DNA from: Myxococcota bacterium
GTDB taxonomy: Bacteria > Myxococcota_A > Polyangia > HGW-17
DNA length: 6,131 nt
NCBI GenBank assembly: GCA_018821745.1
Contig: JAHJLU010000210.1
Span: 1-6,131, forward strand
Reading direction: 5' to 3'
The notes under the pieces were generated by a model. The model was not told where the DNA came from and searched no databases. It was given only the letters and a program-made list of their open reading frames with translations. A program made the translations under genes and the position numbers. Below, one piece after another: positions 1 through 5,532 of this stretch (position 1 is its first letter; every line of letters begins with the position of its first letter).

Positions 1-98
1 GCATGTACGAACAGGTGGTCAAGGACACCCACATCACGGAATACGAATACATTTTCGCCAAAGCTGCCCTCGCGGCACTCTCCAGGAAGGGTCCCTAG
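1..98 (+). CDS. 3' end of an unidentified gene (partial)
   Basis: An open frame runs from the left window edge to a TAG at 96-98. It would encode at least 31 residues ending in AKAALAALSRKGP. The first in-frame ATG is at 3-5, but this is probably an internal Met because the frame is open to the edge. The tail is mildly amphipathic (EYEYIFAKAALAALSR) and I do not recognise the family. The main support that it is real is context: its stop lies only 3 nt before the GTG start of the glycosyltransferase, and its last codons contain the AGGAAGG ribosome binding site for that gene. This is the usual arrangement of co-transcribed genes. Too little is present to assign a function. Confidence 0.5.
   Translation, partial: MYEQVVKDTHITEYEYIFAKAALAALSRKGP
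84..90 (+). promoter_or_regulatory. Ribosome binding site for the glycosyltransferase
   Basis: AGGAAGG lies inside the last codons of the upstream gene, 11 nt before the GTG at 102. The spacing is slightly long but usable. It supports the GTG start over internal Met codons, the first of which (189) falls inside the first membrane helix. Confidence 0.5.
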
Positions 99-101
99 GG
101 C

Positions 102-1850
102 GTGGAGATTGTCAAAGAACAGGGTCCCTTTCCCCGTTTCCCCTTCACCCGGGTTGAAGGGTTGCTCGGCGTAACACTGGGCCTTCTGATGGCCCTCTCC
201 CTGGTCCAGGGCGTCCATGAGCATTTTCTCCACGGTCATCAGGGGTTCAACGGTGCGCTGCGGTCCACCATCGCGCGAAACTATGTGAAGTACGGTTTTT
301 TTGAGACGGGCTTTTTGCCCATGAAAAATCAGGGGGTCAAGCGCCCCGGCGAAAAGTGGATTGTACACTGGCACCATCCGCCCCTGATCAACATGATGGT
401 GGCGGTCTCCTTTCACCTTTTTGGAGAGTCGGAGGCCTCCGCCCGGCTCCCTTCCATTGTGCTCTCCCTCTTCTCACTGCTGCTCCTTTATGGACTGGTG
501 AGGCGGCGGTACGGGCCCGGGGCAGCGCTCCTCGCCGGCCTGTGCTTCACTATGGCGCCTATGATGATAGAGTATGGCAGCATGGCCAACTACGAGCCCC
601 CCATTATCGCCTTCGCCCTGCTGGCATTGTGGTTTCTGGATCGGCTCCGGTACGAGAACGGCAGAGCAGGTTCCATGGTGGGGCTGGTGGCTGCGCTGCT
701 GCTGGCTGGGTTCACGGACTGGCCCGGCTTCATCCTCGCGGCCTTCATCGGGCTCGATGCTGTTATCCGACCACCCCGAAAACCCCTGGCTTTTGTGCTC
801 ATCGGTGTTTTCACAGCCCTCTTGCTGGTGGGTCTCTGGTATTGGCTCAACGCCTGGTCCGAACACGACGGTCTGGCGGGCCTGGCCCGGTATCGTGCGG
901 GGCTGGGGTCCATTAAAGTGACCTACGCCGCCCTCTTCGGTCGGACCATGGATCGCATTGTTGTTTACTATGGTCTCCTCATCGCGGTGCCGGCCCTCCT
1001 CTTTGTGCTGTGGGATCTGGTCAGGAATTTCCGCATGGACCCGGTTGTTTTTGTGTTTTTCTTCAGTACGGTGCTCTATTTTCTGGCCTTCAGGGCAGGT
1101 GCCTTTATCCACTCCTTCTTTCTCCATTACCTCACCGTTGCCCTGGCCGTAGCCGCCGGGGTCGGATTGTGGAAGGGAGGCGAGTTTCTATGGGGTCTTG
1201 CAAAAAGACTCCCGCCAATCCCCACGGGGAGCCCGATGCTGAAGCTGGCGCCCCTGAAGCGTCCGCTGCTTGTTGTGGCGCTGACGCTTGTCATTCTTCC
1301 CCTGGTGAGTTATCAGTGGGGACTGGTGGTCAAAGCGAAGAACCTCAGTTACGGAATCCGCGGGAGAGTTAAGCGTGGGGCACCCCTTCCCCGCAGGGGA
1401 CGCCTGGATGTGGTGCTCCTGGCCAGAACCATTCGCTCCATTACCCGCAATAATGAACTGGTAATGGTACACCCGCGGTCCTTTTCCTCTCCCCAGTTTC
1501 GGTATTACGTGAATCGCAGGACGCTCAGGAGCGCAAACCCCGCCTATTTCAAACAGGCAGCCGTTTATCTGGTCCCGGAGCGGCTCCTCAATGAAGCTCG
1601 CGTCGCCGAATTTGTCCGCTCCCACCAGGTGATACAGACCATGGGATACCTGCTGATCAACTTCAGAAACATGGGCCCCAACTTCACACGGCTTGATTTT
1701 GTGACCTACCCGGGCACCTGGACCTGGACCCTGCTGCACTCTTCTTTTTATCCCCCCCATCGGCTGGTGGCCAACACAAAAGCCTCCCGGGAGTTCCTGG
1801 AGCGCCGAAAAATCAAGGCTCCCCCTAAACCCCCAAGGGGAAGGAAATAA
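102..1850 (+). CDS. Glycosyltransferase family 39 (GT-C fold) membrane protein
   Basis: This 582-aa polytopic membrane protein resembles the ArnT/PMT-like GT39 family. Members transfer a sugar from a polyprenyl-phosphate donor to a lipid or protein on the outer face of the cytoplasmic membrane. Visible features are: a first helix at about residues 20-38; a first extracytoplasmic loop with NGALRSTIARNYVKYG (50-65), close to the family pattern WNGA..S.IARNY.RYG; HWHHPPL (89-95); GESEASARLPS (108-118); and DWPGF (206-210). About ten further hydrophobic segments run to residue 408, followed by a soluble C-terminal part of about 170 residues and a basic tail. The usual Trp of the WNGA motif is Phe here, and no canonical Asp-Glu pair is seen in loop 1. 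The substrate cannot be read from the sequence. It is probably co-transcribed with the upstream partial gene, and the unit ends at a terminator overlapping the stop. Confidence 0.85.
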   Translation: MEIVKEQGPFPRFPFTRVEGLLGVTLGLLMALSLVQGVHEHFLHGHQGFNGALRSTIARNYVKYGFFETGFLPMKNQGVKRPGEKWIVHWHHPPLINMMVAVSFHLFGESEASARLPSIVLSLFSLLLLYGLVRRRYGPGAALLAGLCFTMAPMMIEYGSMANYEPPIIAFALLALWFLDRLRYENGRAGSMVGLVAALLLAGFTDWPGFILAAFIGLDAVIRPPRKPLAFVLIGVFTALLLVGLWYWLNAWSEHDGLAGLARYRAGLGSIKVTYAALFGRTMDRIVVYYGLLIAVPALLFVLWDLVRNFRMDPVVFVFFFSTVLYFLAFRAGAFIHSFFLHYLTVALAVAAGVGLWKGGEFLWGLAKRLPPIPTGSPMLKLAPLKRPLLVVALTLVILPLVSYQWGLVVKAKNLSYGIRGRVKRGAPLPRRGRLDVVLLARTIRSITRNNELVMVHPRSFSSPQFRYYVNRRTLRSANPAYFKQAAVYLVPERLLNEARVAEFVRSHQVIQTMGYLLINFRNMGPNFTRLDFVTYPGTWTWTLLHSSFYPPHRLVANTKASREFLERRKIKAPPKPPRGRK

Positions 1851-1868
1851 TCGGGAATTCCCCTTTTT
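1835..1868 (+). terminator. Intrinsic terminator overlapping the glycosyltransferase stop
   Basis: A perfect 8-bp stem pairs AAGGGGAA (1835-1842) with TTCCCCTT (1858-1865), with a 15-nt loop. A T-run (1864-1868) follows, then AT-rich DNA. The TAA stop (1848-1850) lies in the loop, so translation must finish before the hairpin forms. An alternative short palindrome GGGAATTCCC (1853-1862) lies inside. The structure separates the first operon from the cysteine-repeat gene. Confidence 0.7.
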
Positions 1869-1999
1869 ATATTGAAAAATAGAAAATATCTGCTAACTAA
1901 ACACCAATTCTTTATCGGGAAAGGCTGTCAGTTCTTATGGGAGCGGTCAGTCTTCACATGTTTGACGGAAAACGTCATCAGTAACAGGAAGGCTTATCC
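1869..1999 (+). promoter_or_regulatory. Leader/promoter region of the cysteine-repeat lipoprotein
   Basis: This holds an AT-rich stretch (about 1865-1915) with a TTGAAA at 1873-1878 but no good -10 partner. Next come a direct repeat GTCAGT(T)CTT at 1927-1936 and 1946-1954 (19 bp start to start) and a small perfect inverted repeat TGACG-gaaaa-CGTCA at 1963-1977. The ribosome binding site AGGAAGG is at 1986-1992, 7 nt before ATG 2000. The region must carry a promoter because a terminator lies just upstream, but I cannot fix the -35/-10 boxes. The repeats are candidate operator or 5'-UTR hairpin elements only. Confidence 0.4.
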
Positions 2000-3580
2000 A
2001 TGAAACGATTCGCATTTGTCATTCTCTTAGTGACCCTCGGGTGCTCCGACGACAAGAGCTCCTCCAACAACGCCAACAACACCAATATTAACGACTGCGG
2101 CGGGACGACTGTCCTCAATAACGCCGTGGGAACCCCCTGCGGTGAATGTGGTGCCTATATCTGCGATGGCTTCGAAGCCGTGCGCTGCAACGACTCGGGC
2201 CTCAATGACTGTGGTGGCTGCGGCAGGCTCGACGCTCCTCCAGGGGCGGCCTGTGGTGACTGCATGGAGTATGTGTGCAGCGGTGAAAACGCGGTAACCT
2301 GCGAAGCCAAGGCCGACAACGGCTGCGGCGGCTGCTTCGATCTCCCCGAGACCCTTGGCGAGGCATGTGGCTCTTGTGGTTCCTGGATCTGCAGCGGTCC
2401 CGAGACGGTGGTCTGCAACGAGCAGGCCCTCAACGTGTGCGGCGGCTGCGGCGATCTCCCCAACACCCTGGGCGAGGCCTGTGGCACCTGCGGCGTCTGG
2501 GAATGCACCGGCACCGACGGCACAATGACCTGTAATGAAGATTCACAGAACGAGTGTGGCGGTTGTAATGTCCTCCCGGGTACTGTGGGCAATGGCTGCG
2601 GCTGCAACGGAACCGGTACATGGGCCTGTGACGGCACCACCGCGCTTGTATGCAGTGACGCCAGCTCCAACGCCTGCGGTGGCTGTGGCGCACTCCCCCA
2701 TGCGCTGGGCGACGCCTGTGGAACCTGTGGTGAGTACGTGTGTGATCCCTCCGACAACACCAACGTAATATGTGAAGATTCCGGCGCCAATGCGTGCGGC
2801 GGCTGCAGCACCCTCTACGGGACCCTTGGCGCCGACTGCGGCAGCTGCGGGACCATGGAATGTGCCGCCAACGACGAGTCCCTCGTCTGCAACGATCCCG
2901 GCACCAACTACTGTGGTGGCTGCGGGACCCTCACGGGTAGCATCTACGACGACTGCGGTGACTGCGGCTATCTGGTGTGCGCCGGTGACGGTGAATCCTT
3001 TGTCTGCGACGACCCCGGCTTCAACACCTGCGGTGGCTGCTACAGCCTCCCCGGTGATGTGGGCGACGCCTGCGCCTGCGGTGACGGGACCCTCGCCTGT
3101 GATGGCACCAACGACATGGAGTGTCAGGGAGTCATTGCCGATGATTATTTTAATGAAAATGAACTCGGTGACTTCGACGACGGTGACAACGGTCCCTTCA
3201 CCGTCACCGATACCCTCACTCCCCTTTACGACGAAGAAGACTGGTTCGTTGCCTACGTCCAGGACAAAACCCTGAGCGCCTTCTATCCCTATGGTGAGCT
3301 CACCAACATCCCTGCAGGTCAAGACTATGATCTCTGTGTGTATTACATGGCCCTCGACTCCGCCGGTGAAGAAGTCGCCTGCGACAGCACCACCTACGAA
3401 GACACCTACTCCGGTCTCCCCGGGTGTTGTGGCATTAACTCCGGCACCACCGACGAGTACGTTGAAGTCAATCCCAACTCCCTGGGCGGCAGTGATGACA
3501 GCGGCTGGATTTTCTTCCGCGTCATGTACTACTCCGGATCAGGCTCCTGCTCTGACTACACCCTCACCTACGGCTTCTAG
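2000..3580 (+). CDS. Cysteine-rich repeat lipoprotein with C-terminal PPC-like domain
   Basis: This 526-aa protein is probably anchored at the cell surface or outer membrane. It has a short signal peptide (residues 1-14) ending in TLGC, so C15 is the likely lipidated cysteine; the box is atypical because Thr is at -3. Ser at +2 does not suggest retention in the inner membrane by the E. coli rule. An Asn/Ser-rich flexible tether follows (16-32). Nine tandem repeats cover 33-377, with consensus CGGCxxLPxTLGxxCGxCGxxxCxGxxxxxC....N. Each unit holds about six cysteines, implying disulfide pairing outside the cytoplasm. The acidic C-terminal part (378-526) resembles a PPC-type beta-sandwich: FTVTDTL, DEEDWFVAYV, YDLCVYY, GCCGIN and a final YTLTYGF. 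It is monocistronic, with a strong ribosome binding site and its own upstream region. The molecular function is unknown; adhesion, stalk or spacer roles are possible but unproven. Confidence 0.85.
   Translation: MKRFAFVILLVTLGCSDDKSSSNNANNTNINDCGGTTVLNNAVGTPCGECGAYICDGFEAVRCNDSGLNDCGGCGRLDAPPGAACGDCMEYVCSGENAVTCEAKADNGCGGCFDLPETLGEACGSCGSWICSGPETVVCNEQALNVCGGCGDLPNTLGEACGTCGVWECTGTDGTMTCNEDSQNECGGCNVLPGTVGNGCGCNGTGTWACDGTTALVCSDASSNACGGCGALPHALGDACGTCGEYVCDPSDNTNVICEDSGANACGGCSTLYGTLGADCGSCGTMECAANDESLVCNDPGTNYCGGCGTLTGSIYDDCGDCGYLVCAGDGESFVCDDPGFNTCGGCYSLPGDVGDACACGDGTLACDGTNDMECQGVIADDYFNENELGDFDDGDNGPFTVTDTLTPLYDEEDWFVAYVQDKTLSAFYPYGELTNIPAGQDYDLCVYYMALDSAGEEVACDSTTYEDTYSGLPGCCGINSGTTDEYVEVNPNSLGGSDDSGWIFFRVMYYSGSGSCSDYTLTYGF
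2096..3130 (+). repeat. Nine tandem coding repeats of about 117 bp (NxCGGC units)
   Basis: The in-frame units start at residues 33, 71, 109, 147, 186, 226, 266, 305 and 344. Their lengths are 38, 38, 38, 39, 40, 40, 39, 39 and about 34 residues. Each begins with CGGC (CGGT in unit 1, which lacks that cysteine), usually preceded by Asn-x. Units 5 and 9 differ from the others: the CGxCG core is replaced by a C[G/A]C..G[T/D]GT..ACDGT core. The repeats have diverged at the DNA level, so this is an old protein-level array rather than a recent DNA expansion. Confidence 0.9.
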
Positions 3581-3821
3581 AACAGCACCCGCTTAGGGTT
3601 GTGTCTCACCGGTGGAGACTCAAACCGCCACTTCTCCTTCCCATACATCAGTACTTTCCAGCGATGGAACCCTGAAACTATAATGGTTTTGTGCGCATAC
3701 GTTTATGTTCGTGCATCATTATGCGCTGTCTATTCATCACAGAATTGTCAGAGGGGAGCGTTTGCGGGTCAGAACCGGGGTGGTGCCACCCTGGAAATTG
3801 TCGCGTACCCGGAGAGGGGAC
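3581..3821. other. Convergent intergenic region, no supported gene
   Basis: This is a 241-bp gap between two convergent genes. It holds an imperfect hairpin GTCTC-accggtg-GAGAC (3603-3619), 22 nt past the upstream stop and without a T-run. A hairpin TTCCA-GCGA-TGGAA with a GNRA-type loop lies at 3656-3669, a TATAAT at 3679-3684, and a GC-rich inverted repeat GGGTGG-tg-CCACCC at 3778-3791. The hairpins could act in termination from either side, but none has the U-tract of a standard intrinsic terminator. No small ORF with a convincing ribosome binding site was seen. Confidence 0.5.
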
Positions 3822-4841
3822 TCAGAAACTGTAGCCCATGTGGAGGCCGATGTAGGGGAGGACGCGGTACATGTCGCCCTCTTCCCGTGTGTAGACCACG
3901 GTGCCTCCGGCGGAGGTGTGAGAACAGTTGGAGACGCACTCCACGGAGCCGGGGTTGAGCAGGGTGGTGAGGCCCAGAAAGAGCCTCAGTTGGAACCCGT
4001 ACAAGGTGCGCCACCCCAGACCCGCCTCGGCGTTGATAAAGAAACCGTGCTCCACCGCGAAGCGCTCATTGTCATCGTAGTGGTCGGGGAGCACCTCTGC
4101 CGCAACGCCATAGGAAGCACCCACACCAAGGTACGTATAGAAGTCTTCCCCGAGAATAAACCGATAGCGATACATCCCGGAGTACTGGAAACCCCCCAGC
4201 CCTCTTCCTATACCGAAGGCCACGCCCATGTTTTTTTGGAGGTCATAGCCGACCTCCAGTCCTCCAAACCCCATGGGCGTTCCCAACCCCGCGGCGAACA
4301 TGACGCTGAATTTGTTTTCCCACTGGCTTGTGGTGCGGGCAATCTCCATGGGGGGAGGGGGGGCCTTTGCGCCAGCGGCCGGGATGGACTCGGGGACGGT
4401 CTTCTGCGGAGTAACTGCAGGGGAGGGGCGGCTTCCAAAGGACCAGCCCATGAAGATGTTGAGGACAAACCCGGCCAATTCACCGCGACTGAAATCGTCT
4501 TTGGGGGTAACGGTCCACAGGTAACCCCAGCTGGCTTCCATCTCAAATCCGTTGTTGAAGCGGAACCCCAGGAATGCACCCGCCTTGGCAAAGAGGGTCC
4601 TTGTGTAGACAGACTCCTCGGTGATGGGCCTGGTGGTAACGCTGCCGTAGTAAGGGCCTGCGCTGAGACCTGCATAGATTGCCTTTCGGTGCAGCATGAA
4701 CCGTGGTGCGAAGCTGTAGTTGGCCTCTTCGCCGGCGGCGTCCATATCAATGGATAGACCAAGGTAGCGGTTATAGAACCATCGCGCCGAAATCCCGGCT
4801 CCGGGAGCGTTCCGGCGGGAATTGACAAAGACTCCCCCCAC
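3822..4841 (-). CDS. Outer-membrane protein, apparently two fused 8-stranded beta-barrels
   Basis: Counted from a GTG at 4841, the ORF has 339 aa. It consists of alternating amphipathic strands rich in Gly and aromatics and ends in Phe (IGLHMGYSF), the usual beta-signal for BAM insertion. By eye, eight strands fit in residues 1-135, ending FMGWSF. A Pro/Ala-rich linker follows (136 to about 172), then eight more strands (173-339). An extracellular-type loop near residues 302-306 holds the only two cysteines (ECVSNC). The GTG has no ribosome binding site and gives no signal peptide. The natural start is very probably the ATG at 4946, which supplies a signal peptide in the same frame but is cut off by TGA at 4845-4847. 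As read, the gene is therefore either a recent pseudogene, recoded, or carries a sequence error. Its role is unknown; no ligand or pore specificity can be inferred. It is the second gene of a minus-strand operon. Confidence 0.7.
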   Translation of the reverse strand: MGGVFVNSRRNAPGAGISARWFYNRYLGLSIDMDAAGEEANYSFAPRFMLHRKAIYAGLSAGPYYGSVTTRPITEESVYTRTLFAKAGAFLGFRFNNGFEMEASWGYLWTVTPKDDFSRGELAGFVLNIFMGWSFGSRPSPAVTPQKTVPESIPAAGAKAPPPPMEIARTTSQWENKFSVMFAAGLGTPMGFGGLEVGYDLQKNMGVAFGIGRGLGGFQYSGMYRYRFILGEDFYTYLGVGASYGVAAEVLPDHYDDNERFAVEHGFFINAEAGLGWRTLYGFQLRLFLGLTTLLNPGSVECVSNCSHTSAGGTVVYTREEGDMYRVLPYIGLHMGYSF

Positions 4842-4844
4842 GGA

Positions 4845-4946
4845 TCAGGGCGCGTTCCAGCGCCCCTCGGGGTCATAGGCACCGGCACGGTCTGGTACAA
4901 TCAACAGGAAGAACAGCAGGGGCAGCAGAAATTTGCCGTGATGCAT
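4845..4946 (-). pseudogene. 5' fragment of the beta-barrel gene: signal peptide ending at in-frame TGA
   Basis: The ATG at 4946 opens 33 codons that start MHHGKFLLPLLFFLLIV and continue with a likely signal-peptidase site after DRAGA. The mature start is YDPEGRWNAP, and then TGA (4847-4845). The frame continues without shift through TCC into the GTG at 4841 and the whole barrel. A Sec signal peptide directly upstream, in frame, is exactly what the barrel needs and lacks. The start has a GAGGAG ribosome binding site within the preceding gene. One base change (for example from GGA, CGA or TGG) would explain the stop. Joined, the product would be about 374 residues. Confidence 0.7.
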
Positions 4947-4951
4947 GGGGG

Positions 4952-5329
4952 CTACTTCTCCTCGGGTGTAAGGGAGAAGTCCACGTCGGGACTCTCTGTG
5001 TAGGCCTCGACAGGTTGGCAGACCGGTGCATAGACGCCGTTCTCTGCGCCATCGATATCTTCGACGCAGATTTCATAGTCGTCGTAATGGATATTCTGAT
5101 CAACCGGAATATCGTATCGACCGGATTCATCGGTGACAGCGCATTGGGAATAGGTCTGCTGGACGGCGCACACCTGGATCCCGGGGATACCTTCACCGGT
5201 CACGGAGTCAACGACTCTCCCCCAGGGGGAGTATTGGGGATCCATGACGCCGTAACAGGCGGAGAGGGTGATGGAAAAACCTGTGGTCAGAATCCCTGCA
5301 GCGATTTTTTTGACGGTCCTGAATACCAT
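4952..5329 (-). CDS. Small lipoprotein with a transthyretin/carboxypeptidase-regulatory-like domain
   Basis: This 125-aa protein has a basic N-terminus, a hydrophobic segment and the lipobox LSAC with C25 as the probable lipidated residue, followed by YGVMDP. The mature domain looks like a beta-sandwich of the carboxypeptidase-regulatory/transthyretin type: GRVVDSVTGEGIPGIQV (37-53), then VTDESGRYDI (65-74), then DIDGAENGVY (91-100). The combination of a CxYG start, a G.V.D..TG.PI.G..V strand and DIDG..NG resembles, from memory, lipoproteins annotated as 'radical SAM-associated putative lipoprotein'. No radical SAM gene is visible in this window. Four further cysteines (54, 63, 88, 104) could form two disulfides. 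It is the first gene of a minus-strand operon; the barrel gene start follows its stop after 5 nt, suggesting a functional pair at the outer membrane. The start is supported by AAGGAG 7 nt upstream. Confidence 0.75.
   Translation of the reverse strand: MVFRTVKKIAAGILTTGFSITLSACYGVMDPQYSPWGRVVDSVTGEGIPGIQVCAVQQTYSQCAVTDESGRYDIPVDQNIHYDDYEICVEDIDGAENGVYAPVCQPVEAYTESPDVDFSLTPEEK
4955..4963 (-). promoter_or_regulatory. Ribosome binding site for the beta-barrel gene (ATG at 4946)
   Basis: GAGGAGAAG (minus strand) sits in the last codons of the lipoprotein gene, 8 nt before the ATG at 4946 (GAGGAG alone is 11 nt away). It supports translational coupling to the lipoprotein, and it supports 4946 rather than the GTG at 4841 as the natural start. 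Confidence 0.6.
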
Positions 5330-5336
5330 TTTAAAA

Positions 5337-5342
5337 CTCCTT
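5337..5342 (-). promoter_or_regulatory. Ribosome binding site of the small lipoprotein gene
   Basis: AAGGAG on the minus strand, 7 nt before the ATG at 5329. This is near-ideal spacing and fixes the start. Confidence 0.75.
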
Positions 5343-5385
5343 GGCCGACGGTTGCCGTATCTCTCTGTTCAGTACAATCGTTGTC

Positions 5386-5391
5386 ATTATA
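5386..5391 (-). promoter_or_regulatory. Candidate -10 box for the minus-strand operon
   Basis: A perfect TATAAT on the minus strand lies in the divergent region. It would place the transcription start about 50 nt before the lipoprotein ATG. A TG lies a few bases upstream, but not at exact extended -10 spacing, and no good -35 is seen at 16-18 bp. The assignment rests on the hexamer and its position. Confidence 0.4.
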
Positions 5392-5483
5392 TAGCATGTT
5401 GATGGAAAATATGCAGCATTTCAACGCGTGATCCCTAAAATTAATGAAAGAAGATGCCAGCCCCGGTGAATGCCCCTGGACCT

Positions 5484-5511
5484 TTGTCCTGAGCCTTGCC
5501 TGTGGTAGTGT
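5484..5511 (+). promoter_or_regulatory. Candidate promoter for the wtpA-like gene
   Basis: TTGTCC (5484-5489) and TAGTGT (5506-5511) are separated by 16 bp. Each is only a partial match to sigma-70 boxes (4/6 and 3/6). The position would give a short leader of about 15 nt. I saw no ModE-like palindrome and no Moco-riboswitch-sized leader, so metal control is not evident from the sequence. Confidence 0.3.
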
Positions 5512-5520
5512 GGGGCCCTC

Positions 5521-5526
5521 AAGGAG
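5521..5526 (+). promoter_or_regulatory. Ribosome binding site of the wtpA-like gene
   Basis: AAGGAG, 6 nt before the ATG at 5533. It fixes the start of the signal peptide. Confidence 0.75.
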
Positions 5527-5532
5527 TCCCCC

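Noticed and set aside
474..1127. 217-aa minus-strand open frame within the glycosyltransferase
   Set aside because: Antisense to a membrane protein with family motifs; hydrophilic, charged composition is the expected complement of hydrophobic codons.
2096..3130. CRISPR or DNA satellite array
   Set aside because: The repeat is protein-level with diverged codons, keeps one reading frame, and has no identical DNA repeats with unique spacers.
2543..3322. 259-aa minus-strand open frame within the cysteine-repeat gene
   Set aside because: Its Val/Ala/Thr/Gly periodicity mirrors the repeat on the other strand; no start signals or recognisable domain.
3603..3619. Intrinsic terminator after the cysteine-repeat gene
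   Set aside because: The GTCTC/GAGAC hairpin lacks a following T-run on either strand, so I list it only as a structure.
3705..4757. 350-aa open frame on the plus strand opposite the beta-barrel gene
   Set aside because: It is antisense to a clear barrel protein, has no ribosome binding site, and its composition (Gly/Val/His/Glu-rich without membrane or domain pattern) looks like a complement-strand artefact of codon bias.
4800..4850. Selenocysteine insertion at the UGA of the barrel gene
   Set aside because: The downstream sequence offers only a weak 4-bp GGGA/TCCC stem, the site is a signal-peptide-proximal linker with no redox motif, and no Sec genes are in view. Kept only as an outside possibility in the finding on the UGA.
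5371..5410. ModE-type molybdate operator in the divergent region
   Set aside because: An ATCGTT...TTGAT stretch with central TATATA caught the eye, but comparison with its reverse complement shows few symmetric matches.
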